64,000 nucleotides of DNA, taken from positions 7,191,252 through 7,255,251 of the forward strand of contig NC_062993.1 in NCBI RefSeq assembly GCF_023078275.1. Direction: 5' to 3'. Both the position numbers and the translations under genes were made by a program. This document shows positions 1-12,500 of this stretch, in pieces (position 1 is the first letter of the stretch; the number at the start of each line of letters is the position of its first letter). This DNA comes from Leguminivora glycinivorella. Lineage: Eukaryota > Arthropoda > Insecta > Lepidoptera > Tortricidae. Below the pieces are notes generated by a model. The model was not told where the DNA came from. It saw nothing but the letters and a program-made list of their open reading frames with translations, and did not search any database.

Positions 1-93
1 ATACATTACTTTTCGCTTTTTAATTTTCTATTTTAAAAAAATCAGAGGAATTGAGGAAACATTTTAATTAAGACTAGTGCTCATACAAATATT

Positions 94-326
94 ATAAATG
101 GGAAAGTGTGTGTGTCTGTTTGTTTGTCCGTTTTTCACGGCAAAACGGAGCGACGAATTGACGTGATTTTTTAAGTGGCGATAATTGAAGGGATGGAGAG
201 TGACATAGGTTACTTTTTGTCTCTTTCTAACCCCCCCACTTCCCTAAAATGAGTGGTGGAAGTTTGTATGGAGCAATCCACAATTTTCGAATTAAACGCG
301 AGCGAAGCCGCGGGTAAACGCTAATG
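94..326. mobile_element. RTE-like LINE tail copy 1
   Basis: Begins AAATGGGAAAGTGTGTGTGT, contains GTCCGTTTTTCACGGC and ends AAGCCGCGGGTAAACGCTA. Related sequence recurs inverted at 37921-38108 and as a short piece at 54486-54550, so it is an interspersed repeat. The assignment to RTE LINE tails is from memory of this motif in moth genomes. Confidence 0.6.
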
Positions 327-528
327 TCTGTATTTGTTTTTGTGTTAGGTAATTTTCTGACTGCTGATTAGTACCTATGTAAATTAAAAAGTATACTTAT
401 TGAGAAATGTTACTACACTATAGACGAATTTATTGAGGATCAATCTTTAGATAACATGACGTAAAAATAATGTAGCCCCCCTCTACCCCCCCTATTTAAA
501 TTGAATTAATAACAATGTATTTAAAAAT

Positions 529-2863
529 TAAAGGGCCTGGCCGGACTGCCATGGTAAAATTGCCCCTGGCTAAATATGAAATATTGATATGCAGGATTAT
601 TCGTATTGTTACTACATGTACTACTACTGGATATTATGCCTCAAACTATTTCCCTTTACGAAAAAAATTAAAAAAAAGAAATTTTGTTTTTTATTTTTTT
701 CTTTAAAACCGCGTATCCGATTCACTTGTTCTTTGGATATTTTATAGATATATTAGGGATACATCAATTAAAATAAAATTAACTTCCTGACTTTTGGTTA
801 AGTACATTTTTTTTTTAATTTATGTTTTAAATATTTTTTTTTTACCACATACGAGTTAGCGACACCTACTATATTTTCATATAATAATCACCATTTTATA
901 CTCTATTACATATATTTTTATCAAAAATATTAGTTTGGATCAACAATGTCAAAATAAGTTATTTATATATTACTAGTATTACCCTTTAGTACGTTGCTCC
1001 TGGAAAGTGATGTATGAAAATTTTGGCATAGTTAATGGAAGATTTTTTTTAATTGGGATATGTAGATTATAGGCCGGAGTTATTTTTCATCAACCCTCCC
1101 CACCCCTCCCCCCTCTGCGTCACCCCTCTACCCCCCCTTAAAGAGCCGAAAATGCGATTTTTCTCGATTTCTGACAAAACCGATGAAGATACAGAAAAAG
1201 CGTGTAGGAACGAAGTAATCCTTAATGAATTTACTACAAATCTCTCATAAACACTTTAGTGCTAGCACTTATAGTTTTCGCGCAATCCGTCACGAAAGTT
1301 GCTCCTTTCTGCAATTTTCTTTAGAATATTAAAGTGTTCTCCCAAAATGCTTACGAAATTTGTTTGATACGACTAAAATATTGTAAACTCATGACTATAA
1401 TAAAATTAAGGGGATAAATCACTACCATGGATGGGACTTGAACTCACAGCTTCCGGATAGAAACTCGAGGGCTCTACCAACTGAGCCACCAAAAGCTCAT
1501 CCCTAGTTTCTAGCGAATCTTTCAGCTTTCTACTATATGAATCAATGGTACCCCTAGCGTCATTTATCTATCATATACAGAGTGGGGCCTGTAACAAAAG
1601 CGAAGAATTGTACTCTAGGCTATTCTCCTTATACTGATCAACATTTGTTCGACGACTTTTAAAAATAACTTGTATTTTGATTTTTATCACCCTTGAAAGT
1701 TTTTTCTAAGAGGTAATGTATTGCGAATTCTGTTAAGTCTAAAGTGTGACAGACAACGTCAATGACAACAATAATGGCGTACATTGAAGCTAATATTTAT
1801 TTTGTATGAAAAATTAAAAAATTTAAAGACTTCATAATTTTTAAAAGTCACTTAACAAATGTTGATCAGTATAAGGAGAATAGCCTACTGTTCAATTCTT
1901 CGCCTTTGTTACAGGCCCCACTCTGTATATCAATCTAGAGGCCGTGAGTTCAAGTCCCGCCCATGGTAGTGATTTTTTTCCCCTGAAATTCATTCTGAGT
2001 TTATAATATTTTAGTACTATCAAACCGACGATTTCGTAAGCATTTAAGGAGAAAACTTATCATTCATTAAAGAAAATTGCAGAAAGGAGCAACTTTCGTG
2101 ACGGATTGCGCGAAAACTATAAGTGCTAGCACTAAAGTGTTTATGAGAGATTTGTAGTAAATTCATTAAGGATTACTTCGTTCCTACACGCTTTTTCTGT
2201 ATCTTCATCGGTTTTGTCAGAAATCGAGAAAAATCGCATTTTCGGCTCTTTAAGGGGGGGTAGAGGGGTGACGCAGAGGGGGGAGGGGTGGGGAGGGTTG
2301 ATGAAAAATAACTTCGGCCTATAATCTACATATCCAAATTTAAAAAAAATATTCCATTAATTATGCCAAAATTTTCATACATCACTTTCCAGGAGCAACG
2401 TACTAAAGGGTAATACTAGTAATATATAAATAACTTATTTTGACATTGTTGATCCAAACTAATATTTTTGATAAAAATATATGTAATAGAGTATAAAATG
2501 GCGATTATTATATGAAAATATAGTAGGTGTCGCTAACTCGTATGTGGTAAAAAAAAAATATTTAAAACATAAATTTAAAAAAAAATGTACTTAACAAAAA
2601 GTCAGGAAGTTAATTTTTTTTTAATTGATGTATCCCTAATATATCTATAAAATATCCAAAGAACAAGTCAATCGGATACGCGGTTTTAAAGAAAAAAATA
2701 AAAAACAAAATTTCTTTTTTTTAATTTTTTTCGTAAACGGAAATAGTTTGAGGCATAATATCCAGTAGTAGTACATGTAGTAACAATACGAATAATCCTG
2801 CATATCAATATTTCATATTTAGCCAGGGGCGATTTTACCATGGCAGTCCGGCCAGACCCTTTA
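529..2863. mobile_element. 2.3-kb fold-back element with ~1-kb inverted arms
   Basis: The left arm starting TAAAGGGCCTGGCCGGACTG at 529 is repeated in reverse complement up to 2863. The match runs about 1 kb inward on both sides (shared ATATTGATATGCAGGATTAT, CACCCCTCCCCCCTCTGCGT, GTGCTAGCACTTATAG). It lies in the intron left of the first visible helicase exon. No coding capacity. The arms carry tRNA-like words (CTCAGTTGGTAGAGC on the minus strand near 1476, GAGTTCAAGTCCC near 1947). Confidence 0.85.
1576..1927. mobile_element. 352-bp MITE nested at the centre of the large palindrome
   Basis: Ends TACAGAGTGGGGCCTGTAAC and its reverse complement, arms of roughly 80 bp (GGCTATTCTCCTTATACTGA on the left mirrored on the right). 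It splits the tRNA-like part of the outer element. TA flanks are compatible with a Tc1/mariner-like origin but this was not proved. Confidence 0.8.
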
Positions 2864-3577
2864 TGTTACTATTTTGACGTTTACGACTAACATAACTATA
2901 ATCGAATTGCTCTTATGTTTAAATTTAGTTTAGATAGATATATAACGATGCATGGTAATTCTGATGTACCTCATTTTAAAATGTATCATATATATTAATT
3001 AAGTTAGTGAATAAGTAACATTGAGTTGTCCGTCTTTAATCGCAGCTTGCAGCTTTCGGGCGTCAATTTTTGTAAGTTGAAGTCAATCAAAACATAAAAA
3101 ATGCCTCGTTACGTGATATTCAATTGCAACAACACAAAAATTATGAACAATCAAGAGCCTGAGACATATTTAAAATTACAGGCAAGAAACAACTTCAGTA
3201 CAAAATTTGACACGCTCGGCCCCTATACAAATAGATGAACTTGTTTCTTCTATCTAAATATAGTTCTGTGTAACATATCCTATATTGTATGCCCTAGCAG
3301 GGTATCATGTACCTACTAAGACCTATGTAAGACCTTTATTGTACTGATGAACATGATAACAATGGATTAAATGAATATGAATATAGTCTGTTAGTTACAA
3401 GTTACTTTCGGATGTCGAGTACTCGAGTAGTTCTAAAGATATTTTTAAAATGAAATTATGGTTGATTTTTGTAACAATCGTACGACTCTGAATAACGCTA
3501 TTCTGGGGTGTTTACATCTTTTGTTGTATTCTTATTTTTTTTATTGCCTAAAATATATTACACGTTTTTTTTTCTAG
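2864..3577. other. Intron remainder before first visible helicase exon
   Basis: AT-rich intron. An ATG at 3101 opens a short frame (MPRYVIFNCNN) faintly like the start of a THAP domain, but the zinc ligands are not all present. Nothing else recognised. Confidence 0.5.
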
Positions 3578-6500
3578 GTGCACGAACGAGACGCAGACAC
3601 GGATTTCGCTCTCATTCTACTGCGCGACATGGCGCATACTTACCCGGACCTGCGCATCATTCTCATGTCGGCTACTGTTGACACGACGCTCTTTACCAAG
3701 TACTTCGGGAACTGCCCTGTGATTGAGGTAAATAGTAAATACATATAAAACTGTGATATGCCTACTATATGCATGAGTGAGATACAAGACGTCGCTCTCA
3801 CTCTATTGCGCGACATGGCGCATACTTACCCAGACGTAGGCACTGGTCCCACTGCGAGCTAGTAAGCTATGAGCTATCGGCTATAAAAACGAACAAAAGA
3901 TAAGCATTTCCGTGCAAAAAAAAGAGATTTTGATAGCTCACCGCTGGGCGAATAACTATAAACATCGCCGTGTCTCTTTTATTTGCACGGGAGTGCTTAT
4001 CTTTTGTTCGTTTTTATAGCCGATAGCTCATATCTTACTATACTTCGTTTTTTTTAGCATTAGAGAGACCTGTCAAGAACGAGATATAAGGTTTTTTATC
4101 GGGCACATTCTGCGGATCGAACAGTGAATACGAGTTAATAAATATCTCTTATTTATTATCATGTTTTATTAACTTACATTACTCAGCGTTGTGAACAGAT
4201 AAGAAACATAACAAAATTAATTTTTATTAAGCAGAAACGTCTGCTAACTAAGGTCCGACCGAGATTCTCGGCCGCGAATAAATTGTATGAAGTCTCGGCC
4301 GAAAATCTCGGCCGGCCGAGACTATCGGCCGAGACTTCATACAATTTATTCGCTGCCGAGAATCTCGGTCGGACCTTACTGCTAACGATTCTAAACATTT
4401 TTATATTAAAGGAAAAAATGGAATGGAGCATTGCATACTATCTACATACAGCATGTGCATAAGTTCCGAGAAATCAGTGGTATCGGCCGAAATCGAAGGA
4501 ATGTTTACGACCACTGCTTCTTCGTTTACCCGTTTGACAGATAATTCTAATCTTAAAAGAAACGGAGTATAGCTCGCGGTGGGACCACTTATTATAACCA
4601 TACCATAATTGGAGAGTCCCAAATTCTGAAAATGCCAATAACGTCATATTATGAGCTTTGTTCATTTGAGTACTCTAATTTCTTCCCAACAACCAATACT
4701 AACGTCAATATTTACTCACAGGTTCCAGGGCGCACTTTCCCAGTCCGTCAGTATTTCCTCGAAGATTGCATAGAATTGACAAAATTCGTGCCACCCGTGG
4801 ACTCGAGGAAGCGGAAGGCCTCAGGAAAGAAGGCTAATAAGGATGATGGGGACGACGATGAGGATGAAGGTGGGTTTAATAGATGGCAGTGGGTCTATAG
4901 ACCGTCAACCAAATTTTGTCACTAGAAAAGGGCGGCAAATTTGAAAAATCGCGGGCTAGCAACACTAGTTTTGATAATCGGTGGAAATTCGCGTGCCATT
5001 TGTATCTTATCTGTGGAAATCTCCACCCTACCAAAAAGAGAAATAACTAGCACATATCCGTCCCTTTTTAATACATTATCTAATTCGTGAGGAAGGAGCG
5101 AGCCCCTTGAAAAAAAAATATCTGTGGCTGTGAAAATGGTCTTGTAGATGGGGTGGGGTGGGGTAAATCAGGTACGGTACAGGACAGGACCGTGGACGCT
5201 AGAAAACGGAAGGCCGATCCAACTCTTCTCAAAGAAAGAGCTTTAAATGTCTCAGATGTTGTCCGTTTGTCCGATGTACTTGCCCGTTTGTTGGAACCTG
5301 GGAATGGGTTACCTTTTCGGGATACCGTCGAAGAAACTATTAGGTCGGGATTTCTTTATCAATTTCATTTGTGTTTGGCACAAAATTGAACTTAAAGGAT
5401 CATCACTCATCACAAAGAAATATGTATAGCATGGTTCCGATAATTGACGTATCTATCTGTTATTGACTTATTACTTATTAACAGGTGTTGGTGTGGACGA
5501 ACAGGAGGAAGATTTGAACAAGATCGCTCAACTGGGCGAGGATTATTCGCCACAGACGGCGCAGTCCATGGCCAAACTGTCAGAAAAGGATGTAAGTAGT
5601 ACCATTTTAAACTTCGGTGAGTTTATTAGACTTGGAGCTAACGAGCGAACGCTGGTGAAATAAACAACATAGGACTATGCGCATTTTATATGGATATTTG
5701 GGCCATGACATGAGCGAACACAAATGAAAGTTATGTACATGATTAGGATTCTTCGTAGCAAACATGGATATGCCAGAGCTATATTAGAAAAATCGGTCCT
5801 TTAGAGAGAAAACAGTTATACCTAGGGAGACTTCTTCTGTGCCCATATTATGACCCTCATCTGGTTTTTGAGATATGCCAACTTTCACCAAAACATTTGC
5901 TCTCCGTCTACTAAGCATGACAATATATTCCCTGTTCTAGAAACAAGTTCAGAGGATATATATCAATTTCATTTAGTATCTATTTAGAAAACGTCAAGAA
6001 ACTTCACATTTTCAAGCAGATTTTATGGTACTATTTAATTGTACCATAACAAAGTCAAAGAGTGATGCATAACTTGATAATATCTACACTTTACTATAGG
6101 TGTCATCTCTGTTCGCTCGTGGCCCAAAATGCCCATCCTCCTTTAATCTTGCGTTACACTTGCTGGAAAAGTATGTTGTTTCATCCGGGTATACTAAAGG
6201 TAAAATGCCGATATCAGTAGTACCCAGGGTATATTGCCCCCATCCACGTAACAGACACTGCAAATTTTAGGGCCCAACTCTGGACCGCTTTAAGAAAAAA
6301 TTCAAAATGTAATTGCTACCGCTCAAATTCTTTGTAGTTTCAGGGCCCACTCAACACTCGTTCCTCCAGTGGGTCGCAACCTACAGCTTGGGGTATGCAG
6401 GCTTATATTGATCTCGCAGTTGCCAAAAACCAAAATCGACTACCATGACATGGTTTTCCTTTCTTTTCTGATTTTAGTAAAACTGGTTGCTTGATTTTTT

Positions 6501-9500
6501 TTGCAGCTAAGCTTCGAGCTAATCGAAGCCCTGCTCGTCTACATCAGCTCTCTAAAAGGCGACGGAGCGGTCCTAGTCTTCCTTCCCGGCTGGAACCTGA
6601 TCTTCGCTCTCATGAAGCACCTGATGCAGCACCGAATCTTCGGAGACCAGTCGCGCTACGTGATCCTGCCTCTGCACAGCCAGATCCCCAGGGAAGACCA
6701 GAAGAAGGTGTTCGTTACTCCGCCTCCTGGGATCATTAAGGTAGGGGGCTGTTCTATCAGTCGCTTAAGGTCTTTATTATACTTTAAAAAGCTTCCTGAC
6801 ATCCTGAGTCAGTAGACCTGGCCTTCAGGGATTATCAGGGTAAGAGACAGTTCTATCAGTGGATGAACCTGAAGAAGTTGTTCATTACTCCTCCTCCTAG
6901 GATTATTAATGTCTTGGTTCAATCATTAAATTCAACAAATACCTACTTACCACTTGGCTATATACTCAAAAATTATGGGTTAGGTAAGCGGTAAAGCCCC
7001 AACTTAGACAAGCGGTTGATAGATATTACGAAAAATGGTTACCTTAATTGATTTTATATTTATTTTCATTCTCAGGTCATCCTGTCAACGAACATCGCCG
7101 AAACGTCAATCACCATCAATGACGTAGTGTACGTCATAGACTCCTGCAAGGCTAAAATGAAGTTGTTTACGTCACACAACAATATGACGTCCTACGCCAC
7201 TGTGTGGGCGAGCCGAACAAACTTAGAACAGGTAACTATGATATCCATGACGTGTAGTGTAGGTACGTCATAGAAATAGGTTGGATTGGTCAAGAAATAT
7301 ACAATTTGATCAAGATTTACAATATTGGTCTTACAGCGCTATTATGACTCGACATGAAATTAAGTTAGGTTCTATGACGTTACTACATGACATGTCTGAC
7401 AGCGTTTTCGGTGGCCAAAGTTAAAAAAAATATCACACACATTTTTAATCGAAAATACCATACACTTTTAATACCCAAAATCTATAAACATTGGTTTCTT
7501 ATGTCAAATACTACAGGAAACAATCATTTCTTGTGCCAAATTCGATAGCCAAGTAGCCTATGGTCTTACAATTTATCTTTTGTTATAGCGTAAAGGTCGA
7601 GCTGGCCGTGTACGAGCTGGCGTATGCTTCACGCTATGCTGCAAAGCGCGTTATGAACGTCTAGAGGAACATTTGGCCGCTGAGATGTTCCGTACGCCAC
7701 TGCACGAACTTGCTCTCAGGTATGTCTACACTTTATTTTCTTAGTCTACAGTGTAGATTTTACACACTAATGCTTCTAAGACAACGCTATGACTGATGAA
7801 ATGAAAATGATTGTTAGCTTCCAAGTAAATGTTTTTCTCTTTGTTTACACATACAGGGTGGCCAAAATTACGTTGACAAAGAATAGGGAAATGTTGAAAT
7901 AAACCAAAATATCGAAGTTGCCGAAAATATTTTTTGGGCCTATATATTGTATATTTCTACATTCGCCATGGATATTTCAACAGCAATCATGTCCATTTCG
8001 CAAGGTTTGCAATGTAGACCAATTGTGTAAAAACATTTTTCCAGGTTCATAAGCTCGATACGCAGCCTACTTACGTAAATTTATCTTACTTAAAACTATA
8101 AATTATAGTTCGTAATCAATTTAAAACCCGAGCCCGTTTATTGATTACAAAAATTTGGATATTTTACAAGCTAAGATACGTGCAATAAGTTAGGCGGGTA
8201 GAGGTGCAGCGCAGCATATCGTTAATTTTTTGTGCTAATATTTGCGTTTGTACTTCAAAGCCAAAGGAGGATATTTTGAAGACGATTCAATTTATTTGGT
8301 CAAAAATTATTTAGGTCATATTTTAATTTGTATGACAATCATTCGTGTAAGAACAGAAAAATAATTATACAAACGTTTGTCAACGTATTTCTGGGCTACC
8401 CTGTATATCTCTCACTGTTCTCACATGTTTTACGTTTGCATTTGTCAAAGTAATCTGTTCACCTCAGTACTGTTTTTAACTAAGACTTATTGAAATATCG
8501 TAACAAGACACGAAATACAATGATAAATATGATAATGCGCTATGCCTGTATTGTTTCGCTTTATGTAATTTCAACTACATATTTATTATTAACAAAAAAA
8601 TCAATTATTTATAACCAAATAAATACAAACCTGATCCGCCACATGCTTCGTTAAAACATAGATGTAATCCGCCCAAGCGTCGTCAGATATTTATTAGTGT
8701 ATAGTATAGTTTTGTAACTAAGTCAGTTAAGGATTATTTGGAGTGTAATGATGATTGCTGATTTGGTGTTGACATAAAAAATATTTTATTGCTTTAGCTT
8801 TTGACAATTCTGGAATAATACCTTAGTTTATAATTATTACTTTTCATTCATTGACTATCCTAATTCTACTTTACTGACATTTTTTTTTTATATATATTTC
8901 TTTTTATTGTATAATGATTGCATGCTCATAGTTAGTTAATTAGTACTCGTACCTTCATGTACAAACTGTAAATAATTTGCATGTTGATGCTATGTCGACG
9001 GGATACTGTGACTAAATACTAATTATAAGATCTTATTGTAACGTATTCATGCAAATAAATATTTCTATTCTATTCTATTCTAAGGTCCGGCCCGAGTCCG
9101 AAAGAGTCCGGGTTTTCTGAAGACTTTTGTGTAAGGCTTAGAAATGATTTTTCAAAGGTTTTTTTCTGGATGAGTTAGACAGGGGTACTTTTTCACCTTT
9201 ATTCATAATTTGAATCATAAGAAATGGACTAATATGATGATTATTTTGCAGCATCAAACTCCTCCGGCTCGGCAGCATCGGGCACTTCCTGTCGAAGGCG
9301 CCGGAGCCGCCGCCGCTCGACGCCGTCATCGAGGCCGAGGCCATGCTGCGCGAGCTCGGCTGCCTCGACCAGGAGGACGCGCTCACGCCCTGCGGCACCA
9401 TACTGGCCAAGCTGCCTATCGGTCAGTGCCACTTGTCCTAGTGTCTGTCAGCAAGCTGCTCACCAGGAGTCATCGAGGCCGAGGCCATGCTGCGCGAGCT

Positions 9501-12500
9501 CGGCTGCCTCGACCAGGAGGACGCGCTCACGCCCTGCGGCACCATACTGGCCAAGCTGCCTATCGGTCAGTGCCACTTGTCCTAGTGTCTGTCAGCAAGC
9601 TGCTCACCAGGAGTCATCGAGGCCGAGGCCATGCTGCGCGAGCTCGGCTGCCTCGACCAGGAGGACGCGCTCACGCCCTGCGGCACCATACTGGCCAAGC
9701 TGCCTATCGGTCAGTGCCACTTGTCCTAGTGTCTGTCAGCAAGCTGCTCACCAGGAGTCATCGAGGCCGAGGCCATGCTGCGCGAGCTCGGCTGCCTCGA
9801 CCAGGAGGACGCGCTCACGCCCTGCGGCACCATACTGGCCAAGCTGCCTATCGGTCAGTGCCACTTGTCCTAGTGTCTGTCAGCAAGCTGCTCACCAGGA
9901 GTCATCGAGGCCGAGGCCATGCTGCGCGAGCTCGGCTGCCTCGACCAGGAGGACGCGCTCACGCCCTGCGGCACCATACTGGCCAAGCTGCCTATCGGTC
10001 AGTGCCACTTGTCCTAGTGTCTGTCAGCAAGCTGCTCACCAGGAGTCATCGAGGCCGAGGCCATGCTGCGCGAGCTCGGCTGCCTCGACCAGGAGGACGC
10101 GCTCACGCCCTGCGGCACCATACTGGCCAAGCTGCCTATCGGTCAGTGCCACTTGTCCTAGTGTCTGTCAGCAAGCTGCTCACCAGGAGTCATCGAGGCC
10201 GAGGCCATGCTGCGCGAGCTCGGCTGCCTCGACCAGGAGGACGCGCTCACGCCCTGCGGCACCATACTGGCCAAGCTGCCTATCGGTCAGTGCCACTTGT
10301 CCTAGTGTCTGTCAGCAAGCTGCTCACCAGGAGTCATCGAGGCCGAGGCCATGCTGCGCGAGCTCGGCTGCCTCGACCAGGAGGACGCGCTCACGCCCTG
10401 CGGCACCATACTGGCCAAGCTGCCTATCGGTCAGTGCCACTTGTCCTAGTGTCTGTCAGCAAGCTGCTCACCAGGAGTCATCGAGGCCGAGGCCATGCTG
10501 CGCGAGCTCGGCTGCCTCGACCAGGAGGACGCGCTCACGCCCTGCGGCACCATACTGGCCAAGCTGCCTATCGGTCAGTGCCACTTGTCCTAGTGTCTGT
10601 CAGCAAGCTGCTCACCAGGAGTCATCGAGGCCGAGGCCATGCTGCGCGAGCTCGGCTGCCTCGACCAGGAGGACGCGCTCACGCCCTGCGGCACCATACT
10701 GGCCAAGCTGCCTATCGGTCAGTGCCACTTGTCCTAGTGTCTGTCAGCAAGCTGCTCACCAGGAGTCATCGAGGCCGAGGCCATGCTGCGCGAGCTCGGC
10801 TGCCTCGACCAGGAGGACGCGCTCACGCCCTGCGGCACCATACTGGCCAAGCTGCCTATCGGTCAGTGCCACTTGTCCTAGTGTCTGTCAGCAAGCTGCT
10901 CACCAGGAGTCATCGAGGCCGAGGCCATGCTGCGCGAGCTCGGCTGCCTCGACCAGGAGGACGCGCTCACGCCCTGCGGCACCATACTGGCCAAGCTGCC
11001 TATCGGTCAGTGCCACTTGTCCTAGTGTCTGTCAGCAAGCTGCTCACCAGGAGTCATCGAGGCCGAGGCCATGCTGCGCGAGCTCGGCTGCCTCGACCAG
11101 GAGGACGCGCTCACGCCCTGCGGCACCATTAGGGTTTGCAAAAACCGGTTAACTTTAAAAACCGGTTAATAACCGAACCTATACATTCAAAACCGGTTAA
11201 CCGGTTTTGCGGATTTTTAGTAAATTACCGTACTACGCAATAATATTACCATTACATTCCAGAATTCTGTTGTTTATGATATCGTAGCAGGTATTACTTG
11301 CACGATGAAGATCATTTTTATCCAGTTTTTGTAAATTTTGTAAAATGCAGAAGATGCCACAAATGACTTGAGTGCCCATAGTGTATATGGCGCTTAAAAC
11401 TGTCGTGACTTTACTGTGATAATCACTTTAAGAACTAAATATTTGTCAGTTGTGCGTTTCTAAGCATGTCGCGGAGGTCTACTCTACAGCTCCCAGAGAC
11501 ACTAGTAATATTTACAAGGAATTAACGTAAGAAAACCAAGATCTTAATTTTCCCTCACAGACTACCCAATACATGGATGATACGGACATATAGAGTCCGG
11601 ATATAACCACGCCCAAGGGACCGCTGAGATTACGTCGTACTAACTGGACGCCGTACAAAACGAATTTCATTTCGGTTTAAAGATATGTCATTTTATGGTA
11701 TGCGTGCTTGCTCATCACCGGCAAATTACTGTCGTATATCGTAATAATAAATAGTCGCATTCCTTGAACCTCGATTTACGTAACTAATATGACAATCGAT
11801 TTTTTTATTATGTAAAACTGGTTTATACGCAATCGAGAAATAAAAAGTGGGTTCTATTTAGCTTATAAGACTAGACCCGAGGCGAACTAATGGTTAAAAT
11901 TATTAAAACCAATGCTCCAAAAAGTCACATGGCCACAATCTCATCTTGCTACTTGTAGGCAAGACAGGGGGCCGTGCTTAGGGCGGAAATAGTTTTGTTT
12001 CCTCAATTTACTAGTAAAAACGTTGTCGCTCGTCGTTGTAACCAGACTTGACGGATGGATTTTGCGTAAAATTACGTCGTAAAAAGCGGTTGGACGTTAA
12101 AACCGGAGTCGTAATAAACGGGTGTACTTTCATAATATCACATATGAAAATCAAACAAATACCTGTTCTTCCGTTATTCGGTTATTGTAAGCCGTTGGAC
12201 GTTAGGTACATGCGGAGTCGTAATACTAACCAGACTCTACTGTATAAAATATATTTTTGAGTGGACTATACTATGACTTCTTTAAGAAATTCAGTGCAGG
12301 TGCGTAATGTTGTCAATGAAAAGTATTCAAATCAAGAGTGAACAGGCATCTTCTGGGCGAGCTCACTCCATCGTAGGCCACGTCTTTGCCTTTGGCTTAG
12401 AGTAAGCCCATTTATAATAAGTAAATAAATAATAAATAAATCTTTATTGTTACAAAACATTGAAGAATTACATACTTTTGACTCTTTTTTATGCCTAATT

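Noticed and set aside
1427..1500. tRNA gene on the minus strand
   Set aside because: A- and B-box-like words exist but no acceptor stem pairing is seen and the unit sits in a fold-back element; SINE-like.
3101..3237. THAP-domain gene start (P-element-type transposase)
   Set aside because: Only the first dozen residues resemble the domain and the C2CH ligands are incomplete.
7410..7560. Additional helicase exon between motif V and motif VI exons
   Set aside because: Flanking exons join directly in frame with NLEQ|RKGRAGR as in the family, leaving no room for one.
9210..11132. 640-codon open frame across the first part of the 144-bp array
   Set aside because: It is not the helicase frame; it is open only because the unit is 48 codons long and lacks a stop in that frame. 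The same holds for 12667-15066.
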